Made by a program: the position numbers and the translations under genes. The notes under the pieces were generated by a model, which was given only the letters and a program-made list of their open reading frames with translations, ran no database searches and was not told the DNA's origin. This document shows positions 6,593 to 16,296 of a stretch of DNA of 35,344 bases, piece after piece (position 1 is the first letter of the stretch; each line of letters starts with the position of its first letter). Source of the stretch: Tidjanibacter sp. (GTDB taxonomy: Bacteria > Bacteroidota > Bacteroidia > Bacteroidales > Rikenellaceae); contig JAFXAY010000093.1 in the NCBI GenBank assembly GCA_017521965.1, positions 1 to 35,344 of the forward strand, in the 5' to 3' direction.

Positions 6593-7450
6593 CTAATTCA
6601 TAGAGCCGCCGACTATATCCAACAACTCATTAGTAATCGCCTGCTGGCGCGACTTGTTATACTCAACGGTGAGTTCGCCCAGCAACTCGTCGGCATTCTC
6701 GGTGGCCATCTGCATCGCGATTACGCGCGCGGCGTGTTCCGAGGCCGAGCTGTCGAGCAGGGCGGTATATAGTTGCAGTTTCACGCTCTTAGGCAGGAGG
6801 GTCGATAGCAGCTCCTCGCGCGAGGGCTCCAAGATATAGTCTGCCCCCAAGCCCGACTCCTCGCCCTGCGGGAGTACGAGGGGGAGCAGCTCGGCGCTGG
6901 TCAGCACCTGCGAGCCTGCGCTCTTGAAGCGGTGATAGACCACCTCCACCTTGTCGAGTGTTCCCTCCACAAAGCGGTCCATAAAGCGCTGTGCCAGAGC
7001 GGCCATCACGTCGTAGTCGGGTTTTGCGGCGAGGCCCTCGAAGTTCTCGACCACATTATAGCCCGCCTTGGTTGCTGCCTCGTTAATCTTCTTGCCGATG
7101 GTATATACCTCGACTGCCTCGCGGGGCAGCTCATCATAATCTGCCACACGCTCAGCGAGTTGGCGTGCCACGTTGGTGTTGAACGCGCCACAGAGCGAGC
7201 TATCGGAGGAGAGGGCGACAATCGCCACACGTTCCACCTCGCGGCGGGCGGTGAGCGGGAAGTCGATGGTGGCACCTGCCAGCAGTCCCTCCATCACCTG
7301 AGAGAGGGCGCGCGAGTAGGGCCCCATACCGACAATTGCCGCTTGGGACTTGTGCAACTTAGCAGCCGACACCATCTTCATCGCAGAGGTAATCTTGCGG
7401 GTGCTGCTGACTGAGTTGATACGTTCTTTAATCTCCTTCAACGAAGCCAT
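6593..7450 (-). CDS. atpG: ATP synthase F1 subunit gamma
   Basis: A 285-residue central-stalk subunit that rotates inside the alpha3beta3 hexamer. The N-terminal helix MASLKEIKERINSVSSTRKI and TSAMKMVSAAKL are the classic gamma signature. The C-terminal helix (about 210-285) ends with QQAITNELLDIVGGSMN, as in the family. The middle Rossmann-like domain contains ALSSDSSLCGAFN. It is the last gene of the atp operon, 31 bp after atpA, and its stop codon is one base from structured element copy 2. Length is normal and nothing is missing. Confidence 0.96.
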   Translation of the reverse strand: MASLKEIKERINSVSSTRKITSAMKMVSAAKLHKSQAAIVGMGPYSRALSQVMEGLLAGATIDFPLTARREVERVAIVALSSDSSLCGAFNTNVARQLAERVADYDELPREAVEVYTIGKKINEAATKAGYNVVENFEGLAAKPDYDVMAALAQRFMDRFVEGTLDKVEVVYHRFKSAGSQVLTSAELLPLVLPQGEESGLGADYILEPSREELLSTLLPKSVKLQLYTALLDSSASEHAARVIAMQMATENADELLGELTVEYNKSRQQAITNELLDIVGGSMN

Positions 7451-7481
7451 TTTTCTCTATATATGTTTTGCTCTAAAACAC

Positions 7482-9068
7482 TTATTCTTTGAACATTGCG
7501 GTCACCTCGGCAGCGCTCTTCTCGATGAGCGAGGTGATCTGCTCGTCGAGCTTACCTGCGCGCAGGGGCTCCAACACATCGTCGCGGTGGTTGGCGAGGA
7601 GGTACTGCACAAATGCCTTCTCGAAGTCGCGCACCTTATCCACCGAGATATCGCGCAACAGACCGTTCACACCGCAGTAGAGCACAGCAATCTGCTGCTC
7701 CACGGGCATCGGCGCGTACTGCGCCTGCACGAGCAGCTGGGTATTCTTCTGGCCCTTGTCGATGGTAAATGCGGTAACGGGGTCCAAATCGCCACCAAAC
7801 TTGGTAAAGGCCTCCAACTCAGCATATTGTGCCTGGTCCATCTTCAACGAACCTGCCACCTTCTTCATCGACTTAATCTGTGCGCTACCACCCACACGCG
7901 ACACGGAGATACCCACATTAATCGCGGGGCGCACACCCTGGTTGAAGAGGTCGTTTTCGAGGAAGATCTGACCATCGGTAATCGAGATAACGTTGGTCGG
8001 GATATATGCCGACACGTCGCCTGCCTGGGTCTCGATGATGGGGAGCGCGGTGAGCGAACCACCACCCTTGACCTTACCTTTCAGGCTATCGGGGAGGTCG
8101 TTCATCTGCTCAGCCACCTCGGTACGGTTGATAATCTTCGCCGCACGCTCCAACAGACGCGAGTGGAGGTAGAAGATATCGCCCGGGTATGCCTCACGAC
8201 CACTGGGTCGGCGCAGAATCAGCGACACCTCACGGTAGGCCACCGCCTGCTTCGAGAGGTCGTCATAGACCACCAATGCGTGGCGACCGGTATCGCGGAA
8301 GTACTCACCGATGGCCGCACCCGCAAAGGGGGCGAAGTATTGCAGCGCAGCGGGGTCGGCAGCGGTAGCCGAAACGACTACGGTATAGTCCATAGCGCCC
8401 TTCTCGCGCAGAGTATTTACAATCGAAGCAACAGTCGAACCCTTCTGACCAACAGCCACATAGATACAATATACAGGCTCACCCTTCTCGTATGCCTCAC
8501 GCTGGTTGAGGATAGTATCGATAGCGATAGCGGTCTTACCCGTCTGGCGGTCGCCGATAATCAGCTCACGCTGGCCACGACCGATAGGAATCATAGCATC
8601 GATAGCCTTGAAGCCTGTCTGCAAGGGCTGGTTTACGGGCTGGCGGAAGATAACACCCGGCGCCTTACGCTCCAAGGGCATCTGGCAAGTCTCGCCAACC
8701 ACCTCGCCCATACCGTCGAGAGGCTGACCCAGAGGGTTGATAACGCGGCCAAGCATACCCTCACCCACATCAATCGAGGCGATGCGACCTGTACGCTTCA
8801 CGGTAAAGCCCTCCTTCACCTGGTCGGTAGGTCCGAGGAGCACCGTACCCACGTTGTCCTCTTCAAGGTTCATCACAACACCCATCATACCGCTCTCAAA
8901 TTCGAGCAGCTCACCCGCCACGGCATTGCGCAGTCCGTAGATGCGGGCCACACCGTCGCTCACCTCGAGCACGGTGCCCACCTCGTCGAAACGCAGATTG
9001 GTGTCTATCTTTTCGAGCTGCATCCTCAGGATATCGGAAACCTCGCTCGCTTTAATCTTATCGGCCAT
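7482..9068 (-). CDS. atpA: ATP synthase F1 subunit alpha
   Basis: A 528-residue non-catalytic nucleotide-binding subunit of F1. It has an N-terminal beta-barrel (about 25-95), P-loop GDRQTGKT (172-179), and a C-terminal helical domain. The signature [17 protein letters not shown] lies in the conserved region that contributes the arginine finger (SVSRVGG) to the catalytic sites. The start [14 protein letters not shown] is typical of Bacteroidota alpha subunits. It is 21 bp downstream of atpH and 31 bp upstream of atpG. Length is slightly over the E. coli protein, which is usual for the phylum. Confidence 0.97.
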   Translation of the reverse strand: MADKIKASEVSDILRMQLEKIDTNLRFDEVGTVLEVSDGVARIYGLRNAVAGELLEFESGMMGVVMNLEEDNVGTVLLGPTDQVKEGFTVKRTGRIASIDVGEGMLGRVINPLGQPLDGMGEVVGETCQMPLERKAPGVIFRQPVNQPLQTGFKAIDAMIPIGRGQRELIIGDRQTGKTAIAIDTILNQREAYEKGEPVYCIYVAVGQKGSTVASIVNTLREKGAMDYTVVVSATAADPAALQYFAPFAGAAIGEYFRDTGRHALVVYDDLSKQAVAYREVSLILRRPSGREAYPGDIFYLHSRLLERAAKIINRTEVAEQMNDLPDSLKGKVKGGGSLTALPIIETQAGDVSAYIPTNVISITDGQIFLENDLFNQGVRPAINVGISVSRVGGSAQIKSMKKVAGSLKMDQAQYAELEAFTKFGGDLDPVTAFTIDKGQKNTQLLVQAQYAPMPVEQQIAVLYCGVNGLLRDISVDKVRDFEKAFVQYLLANHRDDVLEPLRAGKLDEQITSLIEKSAAEVTAMFKE

Positions 9069-9089
9069 AATACTCTATTAACCTTCTAC

Positions 9090-9644
9090 TTAAAGGGTTG
9101 AAACACTACTTTGTCTGAACGCCTTGGCGATACGCTCCAACGCACCCCTAACCGAGGCGTCGAGCTGCTTATCGTCAATGCGGAAAATGAAACCTCCTCC
9201 TATCGAGGGGTCGATGCGGCAATCCATCTCAACCGCACCGTGAGTCTTAGCAACAACACTCTGGGCGATACGCTCCTTCACCTCGTCACCCAGCTCGGTG
9301 GCCGAAGTGAGGTGTACCACACTGATATTGTTGCGCTTACGGTAGAGCGACATATACTCCAACGCCATAGTTCGGAGATATGCCTCGCGGCGGTTATCCA
9401 AAACAAGCCTCACGAAATCGCGGAAGCACTCGGCAGGCTCCTCACCCACCGCGGCACACACAAGCGACATCTTCTGCTCGCGGCTCACCACGGGGCTGAC
9501 CAACGTGGTGCGCAGAGCAGGCAACGCCTCGAAGTTCCCCGCAAGGGAACCCATCTGCCCATAGAGCACCTCGGTCACACCACGCTCGGTGGCGTACTCC
9601 ATAAGCGCCTTGGCATATCGTCTGGCTATAAGTCCTGTGTTCAT
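9090..9644 (-). CDS. atpH: ATP synthase F1 subunit delta
   Basis: A 184-residue subunit joining the peripheral stalk (b) to the top of F1. The N-terminal helical domain begins MNTGLIARRYAKALMEYA, a family hallmark. The C-terminal part has the delta signature (IDPSIGGGFIFRIDDKQLDASVRGALERI). The start ATG lies 6 bp after the atpF stop, suggesting coupled translation; atpA follows after 21 bp. Length is typical. Confidence 0.94.
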   Translation of the reverse strand: MNTGLIARRYAKALMEYATERGVTEVLYGQMGSLAGNFEALPALRTTLVSPVVSREQKMSLVCAAVGEEPAECFRDFVRLVLDNRREAYLRTMALEYMSLYRKRNNISVVHLTSATELGDEVKERIAQSVVAKTHGAVEMDCRIDPSIGGGFIFRIDDKQLDASVRGALERIAKAFRQSSVSTL

Positions 9645-9650
9645 AACTGC

Positions 9651-10163
9651 CTATGCTTCTCTACCCTGCTCGGCACGCTCGGCCTCCTCCACCAGTCGCA
9701 TAGCAAACGACTGCTGCGACTCCTTGTCGCCCAGCTGCTGGCGCAGCACCTTCTCGGCCACATCGACCGACAAGAGGGCAACAGTGGAACGAATCTCGCC
9801 AAGCGCCTTGCGCTTCTCGGTTTCGATCTGCTGCTTTGCCGCCTCTAACTCACGAGCAGCCTCCACCTGAGCCTGCTCACGGGCCTCCTGCACGATGCGC
9901 TCACCGTTGGCGGTGGCCTGCTTCAAAATCTCGTTCTGGCGAGCCTGAGCATCCTCCAACAACTTCTGCGCCTGCGCCTCGATGCCTGCCAAGCGGCTAT
10001 TAGCCTCATCGGCAGCCCTCAACGAGGACTCGATGTGCTCCCTGCGCGAGGCAACAGAACGAGTGATAATCGGAAAGCCAAACTTGGCCAAGATACCGAA
10101 CACCAACCCGAAGCTAATGAGCATCCAAAACAGAAGCCCCAAATCCGGAGTAATCAGAGACAT
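9651..10163 (-). CDS. atpF: ATP synthase Fo subunit b
   Basis: A 170-residue peripheral-stalk subunit with one N-terminal membrane helix (about residues 8-27) and a long, charged Ala/Glu/Gln-rich coiled coil (about 35-155). The ATG at 10161-10163 is chosen because MSLITPDLGLLFW matches the usual b-subunit start. The in-frame ATG 33 bp upstream would add a basic peptide encoded by a GC-rich hairpin (10180-10194). It is 6 bp from atpH and 56 bp after atpE. Confidence 0.93.
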   Translation of the reverse strand: MSLITPDLGLLFWMLISFGLVFGILAKFGFPIITRSVASRREHIESSLRAADEANSRLAGIEAQAQKLLEDAQARQNEILKQATANGERIVQEAREQAQVEAARELEAAKQQIETEKRKALGEIRSTVALLSVDVAEKVLRQQLGDKESQQSFAMRLVEEAERAEQGREA

Positions 10164-10179
10164 TTTTAAACGTTTTTTT

Positions 10180-10194
10180 GCGGGCGCAGCCCGC
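10180..10194 (-). promoter_or_regulatory. GC hairpin between atpE and atpF
   Basis: GCGGGC (10180-10185) pairs with GCCCGC (10189-10194) around a 3-nt loop, 16 nt upstream of the chosen atpF start. On the transcript it is followed by an A-tract rather than a U-tract, so it is not a standard terminator. It could stabilise the upstream atpE message or limit atpF translation; that is inference. Confidence 0.5.
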
Positions 10195-10219
10195 ATATTA
10201 ATAAATTACCCTCGTAGAA

Positions 10220-10468
10220 TTAGATTGCCATCAGGCAGACTACGATAGCAAACAGAGTTGCACCCTCGATAAGAGCGGCAACAATAATCATCGACATACG
10301 AACATCGCCTGCAACCTCGGGCTGACGCGAAATAGCCTCCATAGCCGACGAACCAATTTTACCAATACCGTAAGCGGCACCAATAACTGCAATAGCGGCT
10401 GCGAGGGGAGCTGCAATCGAACCGTAATTAACGGTCTGCAACAAACTGATCAAAGATGCTAACATCAT
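10220..10468 (-). CDS. atpE: ATP synthase Fo subunit c
   Basis: An 82-residue two-helix proteolipid that forms the rotor ring. Helix 1 is glycine/alanine rich (about 17-40), the polar loop is AISRQPE, and helix 2 carries the ion-binding Glu (in AALIEGATLF, about residue 67). The residue after the Glu is Gly, not the Ser/Thr of sodium-type rings, and the helix 1 Gln ligand of sodium rings is not evident, so proton coupling is more likely. Two adjacent ATG codons make the exact start uncertain by one residue. It is flanked by a 124-bp gap upstream with a heptamer repeat and a hairpin downstream, the two largest spacings in the operon. Confidence 0.95.
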   Translation of the reverse strand: MMLASLISLLQTVNYGSIAAPLAAAIAVIGAAYGIGKIGSSAMEAISRQPEVAGDVRMSMIIVAALIEGATLFAIVVCLMAI

Positions 10469-10539
10469 AACTTTTTAATTTTTTGGGTTTTACAATTTTT
10501 TTATCTATTTACGTTTATTCTCTAATTAGTGTTTTTCAA

Positions 10540-10567
10540 GGTGCAGGGTGCAGGGTGCAGGGGTGCA
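10540..10567. repeat. GGTGCAG heptamer repeat between atpB and atpE
   Basis: Three perfect GGTGCAG units (10540-10560), then GGGTGCA, with a small GGGT-GCA-ACCC hairpin at the end. It lies in the 124-bp leader upstream of atpE. No function can be read from sequence. Confidence 0.8.
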
Positions 10568-10592
10568 ACCCTTTACGTTCTAACCTCTTTAA

Positions 10593-11732
10593 CTACTCTT
10601 CCAGCGCCTTAGGCTCCTCGGAGTGGTGCTCCTCGCCGTGTTCGTGTTTCTGTCGCGAGAGGCCGATGAAGACCGCCGAGAGCATAGTGAACACGTATGC
10701 CTGAATAAAGGCCACCAGCAACTCCAAGCACAACATAAACACCGAGAGTATCACCGAGAAGATGGTCATACCCGTACCGATACCGACACCCATAGCGAAG
10801 GTGACAAATATCAAGCAGGTGAGTGCAAGGATAATGGTGTGGCCCGCCATAATGTTGGCAAACAGACGCACGGTGAGCGCAAAGGGCTTGGTGATGATAC
10901 CGAACATCTCGATAACGGGCATCAGAGGAATAGGCACCTTAATCCACCAAGGCACATCGGGCCAGAAAATCTCCTTCCAATACTCCTTGTTACCAAAGAC
11001 ATTGACAGCAATTGTGGTACACAACGCCATCACCAGCGTAATGGCTATATTGCCTGTGGTGTTGGCACCGAAGGGGAATACGGGTACCAAACCCAACAGG
11101 TTATTAATCAGAATAAAGAAGAACGCACACAGCAGATAGGGTGAGTAGCGTTTATAGTCGGGACCCACATTGTCGCGAATCACCTCGTCCTCGATGTACA
11201 TCACCACCATCTCCATCATACCCACAAAGCCACCCGGCACTGCGTGCTCGGGGCGACGCTTATACCAGCGGGCGCAGATGAGGAAGAGGACAATCATAAT
11301 TGTCGAGTTGATGAGCAGTGCCAACGCATTTTTGGTGAGCGACAAATCCAAAGGTCGGCTCTCCGAGCCATCGGCAGCCACCTCAACGAGCTTGCCCTCG
11401 TACTTCTCGCTGGTCGAGATGCGCAGGCCCTCGTACTCGTGACCGTGAGCCAAGTGCTTGGAGGAGAATACCTTCCAGCCGCTATCGGTCTTGGCGATAA
11501 TGGGGAGATGAACCTCCACGTGGTGACCATTGACGGTAGCGATGTGCCACGAATAGCTGTCGTTCAAGTGGTCGAAGATAATCTCCTGCACATTGATTTC
11601 GCTCTCCGCCTCGGCGCTCTGCTCGGCGTGGTCGGCAGAGGATGCCGCCACAGCAGGCACTGCGGTCGAAAGCGAAAGCAGAAGTGCCCCCGCAAACAGA
11701 ACGATACTCTTTAATATATGGCTCATTTTCAT
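10593..11732 (-). CDS. atpB: ATP synthase Fo subunit a, with an N-terminal extension
   Basis: A 379-residue membrane subunit providing the proton half-channels. A predicted signal peptide (about 1-29, ending AVAA) and a ~100-residue extracytoplasmic segment precede the membrane part, an extension found in Bacteroidota subunit a and absent from E. coli. The membrane part starts near residue 135. The essential Arg lies in FALTVRLFANIMAGH, and conserved NLLGLVPVFPFGANTTGN is present. The C-terminus is His/Glu rich (QKHEHGEEHHSEE). The start lies 9 bp after the small membrane gene. Confidence 0.96.
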   Translation of the reverse strand: MKMSHILKSIVLFAGALLLSLSTAVPAVAASSADHAEQSAEAESEINVQEIIFDHLNDSYSWHIATVNGHHVEVHLPIIAKTDSGWKVFSSKHLAHGHEYEGLRISTSEKYEGKLVEVAADGSESRPLDLSLTKNALALLINSTIMIVLFLICARWYKRRPEHAVPGGFVGMMEMVVMYIEDEVIRDNVGPDYKRYSPYLLCAFFFILINNLLGLVPVFPFGANTTGNIAITLVMALCTTIAVNVFGNKEYWKEIFWPDVPWWIKVPIPLMPVIEMFGIITKPFALTVRLFANIMAGHTIILALTCLIFVTFAMGVGIGTGMTIFSVILSVFMLCLELLVAFIQAYVFTMLSAVFIGLSRQKHEHGEEHHSEEPKALEE

Positions 11733-11741
11733 CGTATTACA

Positions 11742-12188
11742 CTACTTTTGTTCTGCCTCTTTCGCCTCGGCAGCCTTCAACAATGCACGCGCCTTATTGA
11801 CCTTCTCGAAATGCGAGAAGACCTGCAACTCGGCAAGTGTCGAGAGCAGATAACCGCCCACCAGCACAATCAGGAAGGCATTACGCGCTGCCGATGCCTC
11901 CATACAGAGGAAGCAGACAACCATAACCACCATAGTACCAAGCAATTTGACGGTCTTGAAGAGCAACATCTTATTAATCACCTTATTGGCGGGCAGAGTG
12001 AACATCTTCTCACACATCATCACCGCCACCCTACCCGACAGAGCGAAGCAGAGGGGTGCGAGCCACATCAGGTGGTGGTACCACTCAGGCTGCATACGGT
12101 TCAGAAGCCAAATCACAACCATCAGCACCACCATCGTTCCGAGAACGATGTTGACCATCTTTGTGCTATTAAACTTTGTACTCTTCAT
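11742..12188 (-). CDS. ATP synthase operon membrane protein (AtpI-like position)
   Basis: A 148-residue protein with about four membrane helices (roughly 11-33, 39-58, 80-102 and 107-127) and a charged, Ala/Lys/Glu-rich C-terminal tail (KARALLKAAEAKEAEQK). The ATG at 12186-12188 is preferred; the upstream GTG at 12209 would overlap atpC. It occupies the place between atpC and atpB where Bacteroidota operons carry a small hydrophobic gene. By analogy with AtpI it might assist c-ring assembly or ion supply, but sequence similarity to AtpI is not evident to me. Confidence 0.75.
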   Translation of the reverse strand: MKSTKFNSTKMVNIVLGTMVVLMVVIWLLNRMQPEWYHHLMWLAPLCFALSGRVAVMMCEKMFTLPANKVINKMLLFKTVKLLGTMVVMVVCFLCMEASAARNAFLIVLVGGYLLSTLAELQVFSHFEKVNKARALLKAAEAKEAEQK

Positions 12189-12198
12189 ACTCTTCGAA

Positions 12199-12450
12199 CT
12201 ACTCCACACACACGGTTACCACGTCGTCTTTCACCTCAACAAAGCCACTCATAATGTGGAACTTGCGCTCCTCACCACCAGCAAGCGAACACTTGATATC
12301 GCCCTCTTCGAGAGCCGAGATAAGTGCGGCGTGGCGGGGATAGACAGCAAACGAGCTGACAACACCGGGCAGGGTGACGTGCTCCACGTCGCCAGAGAAT
12401 ACCTCCCCCTTGGGAGAAACGATTCTAACCTCTATCTTACCTTGTGCCAT
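12199..12450 (-). CDS. atpC: ATP synthase F1 subunit epsilon (short form)
   Basis: An 83-residue protein covering only the N-terminal beta-sandwich of epsilon (VRIVSPKGEVFSGDVEHVTLPGVVSSFAVYPRHAALISAL). The C-terminal two-helix domain that inhibits ATP hydrolysis in E. coli epsilon (~139 residues in total) is absent, so regulation by epsilon extension is probably not possible here. This short form is usual in Bacteroidota. The gene sits 47 bp after atpD and 10 bp before the small membrane gene. Confidence 0.94.
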   Translation of the reverse strand: MAQGKIEVRIVSPKGEVFSGDVEHVTLPGVVSSFAVYPRHAALISALEEGDIKCSLAGGEERKFHIMSGFVEVKDDVVTVCVE

Positions 12451-12497
12451 CTTGTCTGCTATACCTATTATATAATACTAATTTCGGTTACCCAAAA

Positions 12498-14112
<1,615 letters not shown>

Positions 14113-14168
14113 ATTTTGTCGCTCCAAACTACTATTTAATTATCACTTTTTCTACTCAAATTGGCCCT

Positions 14169-15146
14169 CTAAGCCTGCATATATACTTCCAGCAGGTCGC
14201 CCTCGCCCTCGATGACCACGTCGCTCTCCTCGGCAGGTATCAGCAGAGTCTGCGCCTTGCGCAGTCGCTCCGAGCCGAAGGGGGTGGTGATAGTCACCTC
14301 GCCCGAGGTGCAGATATAGATGAAGAAGGAGTCGATGGGTGCGGTGTCGCGCTCCAAGCGGCCACGAACAACAATTCTATCAATAACATAGTCGCTCGAA
14401 CGGAACAACTCCTCCACCTTGTTGGCCACACCCGGGGTCTGCACCTGCAAGAGTGTCGAGGCCTCGAAGTCGATAGCGTCGTGCGCCTCGTCGAGGCTCA
14501 GCTCGCGCGGCTCGCCATTGTCGTCCAATCGCCCCCAATCGTCGATGCGGTAGATGATGTCGGAGGTCTCCTGAATCTCCGCAAGGAAGATACCCTCGCC
14601 GATGGAGTGAACAGTACCTGCGGGTACGATGAAGATGTCGCCCGCCTTGACGGGTACCATATTGAGCAACTTGTGCACCTCGCCAGTGTGGAGTGCCTCG
14701 TGGTAGTCGTGGTGGGTGACACCCTTGCGGAAGCCCAGCCAGATGTGTGCTCCGGGCTCGGCATCGACGATGTACCAGAACTCGTTCTTGCCTCGGCAGC
14801 CGTGACGCTCCTCGGCCAGCTCATCGTCGGGGTGTACCTGTATGGAGAGGCGGTCGCGGGCATCGATAAACTTGACCAGCACGGGGAACTCCGAGTCGAA
14901 TCGCTCGAAGACCTTTTCGCCCACCAAGTCGCCCATATAGACCTCGGTAATCTCCTGTAAATTATTGTTTTTCAGAAAACCGTTCGACACCACCGACTCT
15001 TCGCCATAGATACCCGAAATCTCCCAACTCTCGCCAATACGCTCTCTATTCTGAGAGGTCTTGGGGCGTTTACCTGCGGCGGCAAGTTTGGAGCCACCCC
15101 AGATGCGCTCTTTGAGTCGCGGACGGAACTTAATCGGGTACAACAT
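14169..15146 (-). CDS. manA: Mannose-6-phosphate isomerase, class I
   Basis: A 325-residue cupin enzyme interconverting fructose-6-phosphate and mannose-6-phosphate, feeding GDP-mannose/fucose and glycan synthesis. The family motif RIGESWEISG is at 37-45. Zn-site candidates are Q103 and H105 (SIQVHPDD), E122 (NEFWYIV) and a His near 180 (VPAGTVHSIGEG). Length and architecture match the short Bacillus-type ManA. It is divergent from the natA-like gene; the ~200 bp between them holds promoters for both directions. The next gene downstream is atpD, whose promoter lies between them, so the two are probably separate units. Confidence 0.93.
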   Translation of the reverse strand: MLYPIKFRPRLKERIWGGSKLAAAGKRPKTSQNRERIGESWEISGIYGEESVVSNGFLKNNNLQEITEVYMGDLVGEKVFERFDSEFPVLVKFIDARDRLSIQVHPDDELAEERHGCRGKNEFWYIVDAEPGAHIWLGFRKGVTHHDYHEALHTGEVHKLLNMVPVKAGDIFIVPAGTVHSIGEGIFLAEIQETSDIIYRIDDWGRLDDNGEPRELSLDEAHDAIDFEASTLLQVQTPGVANKVEELFRSSDYVIDRIVVRGRLERDTAPIDSFFIYICTSGEVTITTPFGSERLRKAQTLLIPAEESDVVIEGEGDLLEVYMQA

Positions 15147-15226
15147 CTCTCTATTGTGGTGTTATTAAGCGGTTTATCAATAAATTAGCGCCAACACTTT
15201 AACGGTCGGCTATGTGAAATAATTTT

Positions 15227-15234
15227 CAAAGATA
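15227..15234 (-). promoter_or_regulatory. Possible -7 element for manA
   Basis: TATCTTTG on the minus strand matches TAnnTTTG, 81 bp upstream of manA. I see no TTG at the proper -33 spacing, so this is tentative. Confidence 0.45.
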
Positions 15235-15272
15235 GTATTATTCGCCAAATTTCGCACCACCAGAACACTTTT

Positions 15273-15305
15273 TTTGCACTTTTTTAGAGAAAAACACTAC
15301 CTTTG
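15273..15305 (+). promoter_or_regulatory. Promoter of the natAB-like operon
   Basis: TTTG (15273-15276), a 21-bp spacer, and TACCTTTG (15298-15305), 44 bp upstream of the ABC ATPase ATG. The ATG at 15350 is supported because the longer reading frame would start inside the -7 element. Confidence 0.75.
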
Positions 15306-15349
15306 TGTTAAGGTACATACTATGTCAAACAACTAAAACACGAAAGACA

Positions 15350-16267
15350 ATGGAGGAATTTTTAAGAGTCGAACACGTCACAAAGCAGTTTGCCGGTCAC
15401 AAGGCACTCGACGATGTGTCGCTCACTATTCCGCGTGGCAGTGTCTATGGTCTGCTCGGCCCAAACGGTGCGGGCAAAACCACACTGATACGAATCATCA
15501 ACCGCATCACCGCACCCGACAGCGGCAAGGTCTTCATCGGTGGCAAGGAGTTGCAGCCCGAAGATGTGGGCCGAATAGGCTACCTGCCCGAGGAGCGCGG
15601 ATTGTATAAGAATATGAAGGTCGGCGAGCAGGCTATCTACTTCGCACGACTCAAAGGCCTGTCGCGCCCCGAGGCTATCCGACGACTCAAAGAGTGGTTT
15701 GTGCGCTTCGGCATCGAGAGTTGGTGGAACAAGAAGGTCGAGGAGCTCAGCAAGGGTATGGCGCAGAAGATGCAGTTCATAGTCACCGTGCTCCACGAGC
15801 CGGAACTGCTCATCTTCGACGAGCCTTTCAGCGGCTTCGACCCCGTGAACGCCAACCTGCTCAAAGAGGAGATTTTGAAGTTGCGCGACAAGGGCTCGAC
15901 GGTGATATTCTCCACCCACAATATGGCCTCGGTAGAGGAGATATGCGACGACATCACCCTCATCAACGCCTCGCACAACATACTCAGCGGCAGTGTCGAT
16001 GCTATCCGCCGCGCACACGGTAACGGTCAGTACCTGCTCTCGTTCCGTGGCGACGTGGAGGCACTCAGCACTGCACTCGACGAGCACTGCACGATACTCG
16101 CCAACGAGGAGGGCGAGACCGACAGCCTCAAACTCCACATCGGCGAGGAGAGCAGCGTGAGGGAGGTAATCGGCATCGCCAACGAGCTGGTGGAGATTCG
16201 CTCGTTCCAAGAGATGATACCGAGTATGAACGATATATTTATCCGCGCAGTGGCGGGCAAACTTTAA
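15350..16267 (+). CDS. ABC transporter ATP-binding protein (NatA-like)
   Basis: A 305-residue ABC ATPase. Walker A is GPNGAGKTT (37-45), the signature is LSKGM (133-137, a variant of LSGGQ common in NatA-like proteins), Walker B with catalytic Glu is LLIFDEPF (153-160), and the switch His is FSTHNM (H190). The C-terminal ~85 residues form an extension of the DUF4162 type. It pairs with the permease 29 bp downstream to form a CcmA/NatAB-type exporter in the cytoplasmic membrane. The substrate is unknown; sodium/drug export or an envelope function are possible. Confidence 0.92.
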   Translation: MEEFLRVEHVTKQFAGHKALDDVSLTIPRGSVYGLLGPNGAGKTTLIRIINRITAPDSGKVFIGGKELQPEDVGRIGYLPEERGLYKNMKVGEQAIYFARLKGLSRPEAIRRLKEWFVRFGIESWWNKKVEELSKGMAQKMQFIVTVLHEPELLIFDEPFSGFDPVNANLLKEEILKLRDKGSTVIFSTHNMASVEEICDDITLINASHNILSGSVDAIRRAHGNGQYLLSFRGDVEALSTALDEHCTILANEEGETDSLKLHIGEESSVREVIGIANELVEIRSFQEMIPSMNDIFIRAVAGKL

Positions 16268-16296
16268 TTCCCCTAATAGGTTAACAATCAATAGTT

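Noticed and set aside
6028..6600. Integrated element (ICE/prophage) at tRNA-Cys
   Set aside because: There is no integrase, relaxase or phage gene, and flanking genes are housekeeping. The inverted tRNA-end copy is too close and in the wrong orientation for a typical direct-repeat attachment site.
7350..9101. Long plus-strand open frame (583 codons) over atpA
   Set aside because: It is antisense to a clearly conserved atpA, has no recognisable domain, and is His/Leu-rich as expected for the complement of biased codons. The same applies to 12444-13994 (over atpD) and 18806-20284 (over the M28 peptidase).
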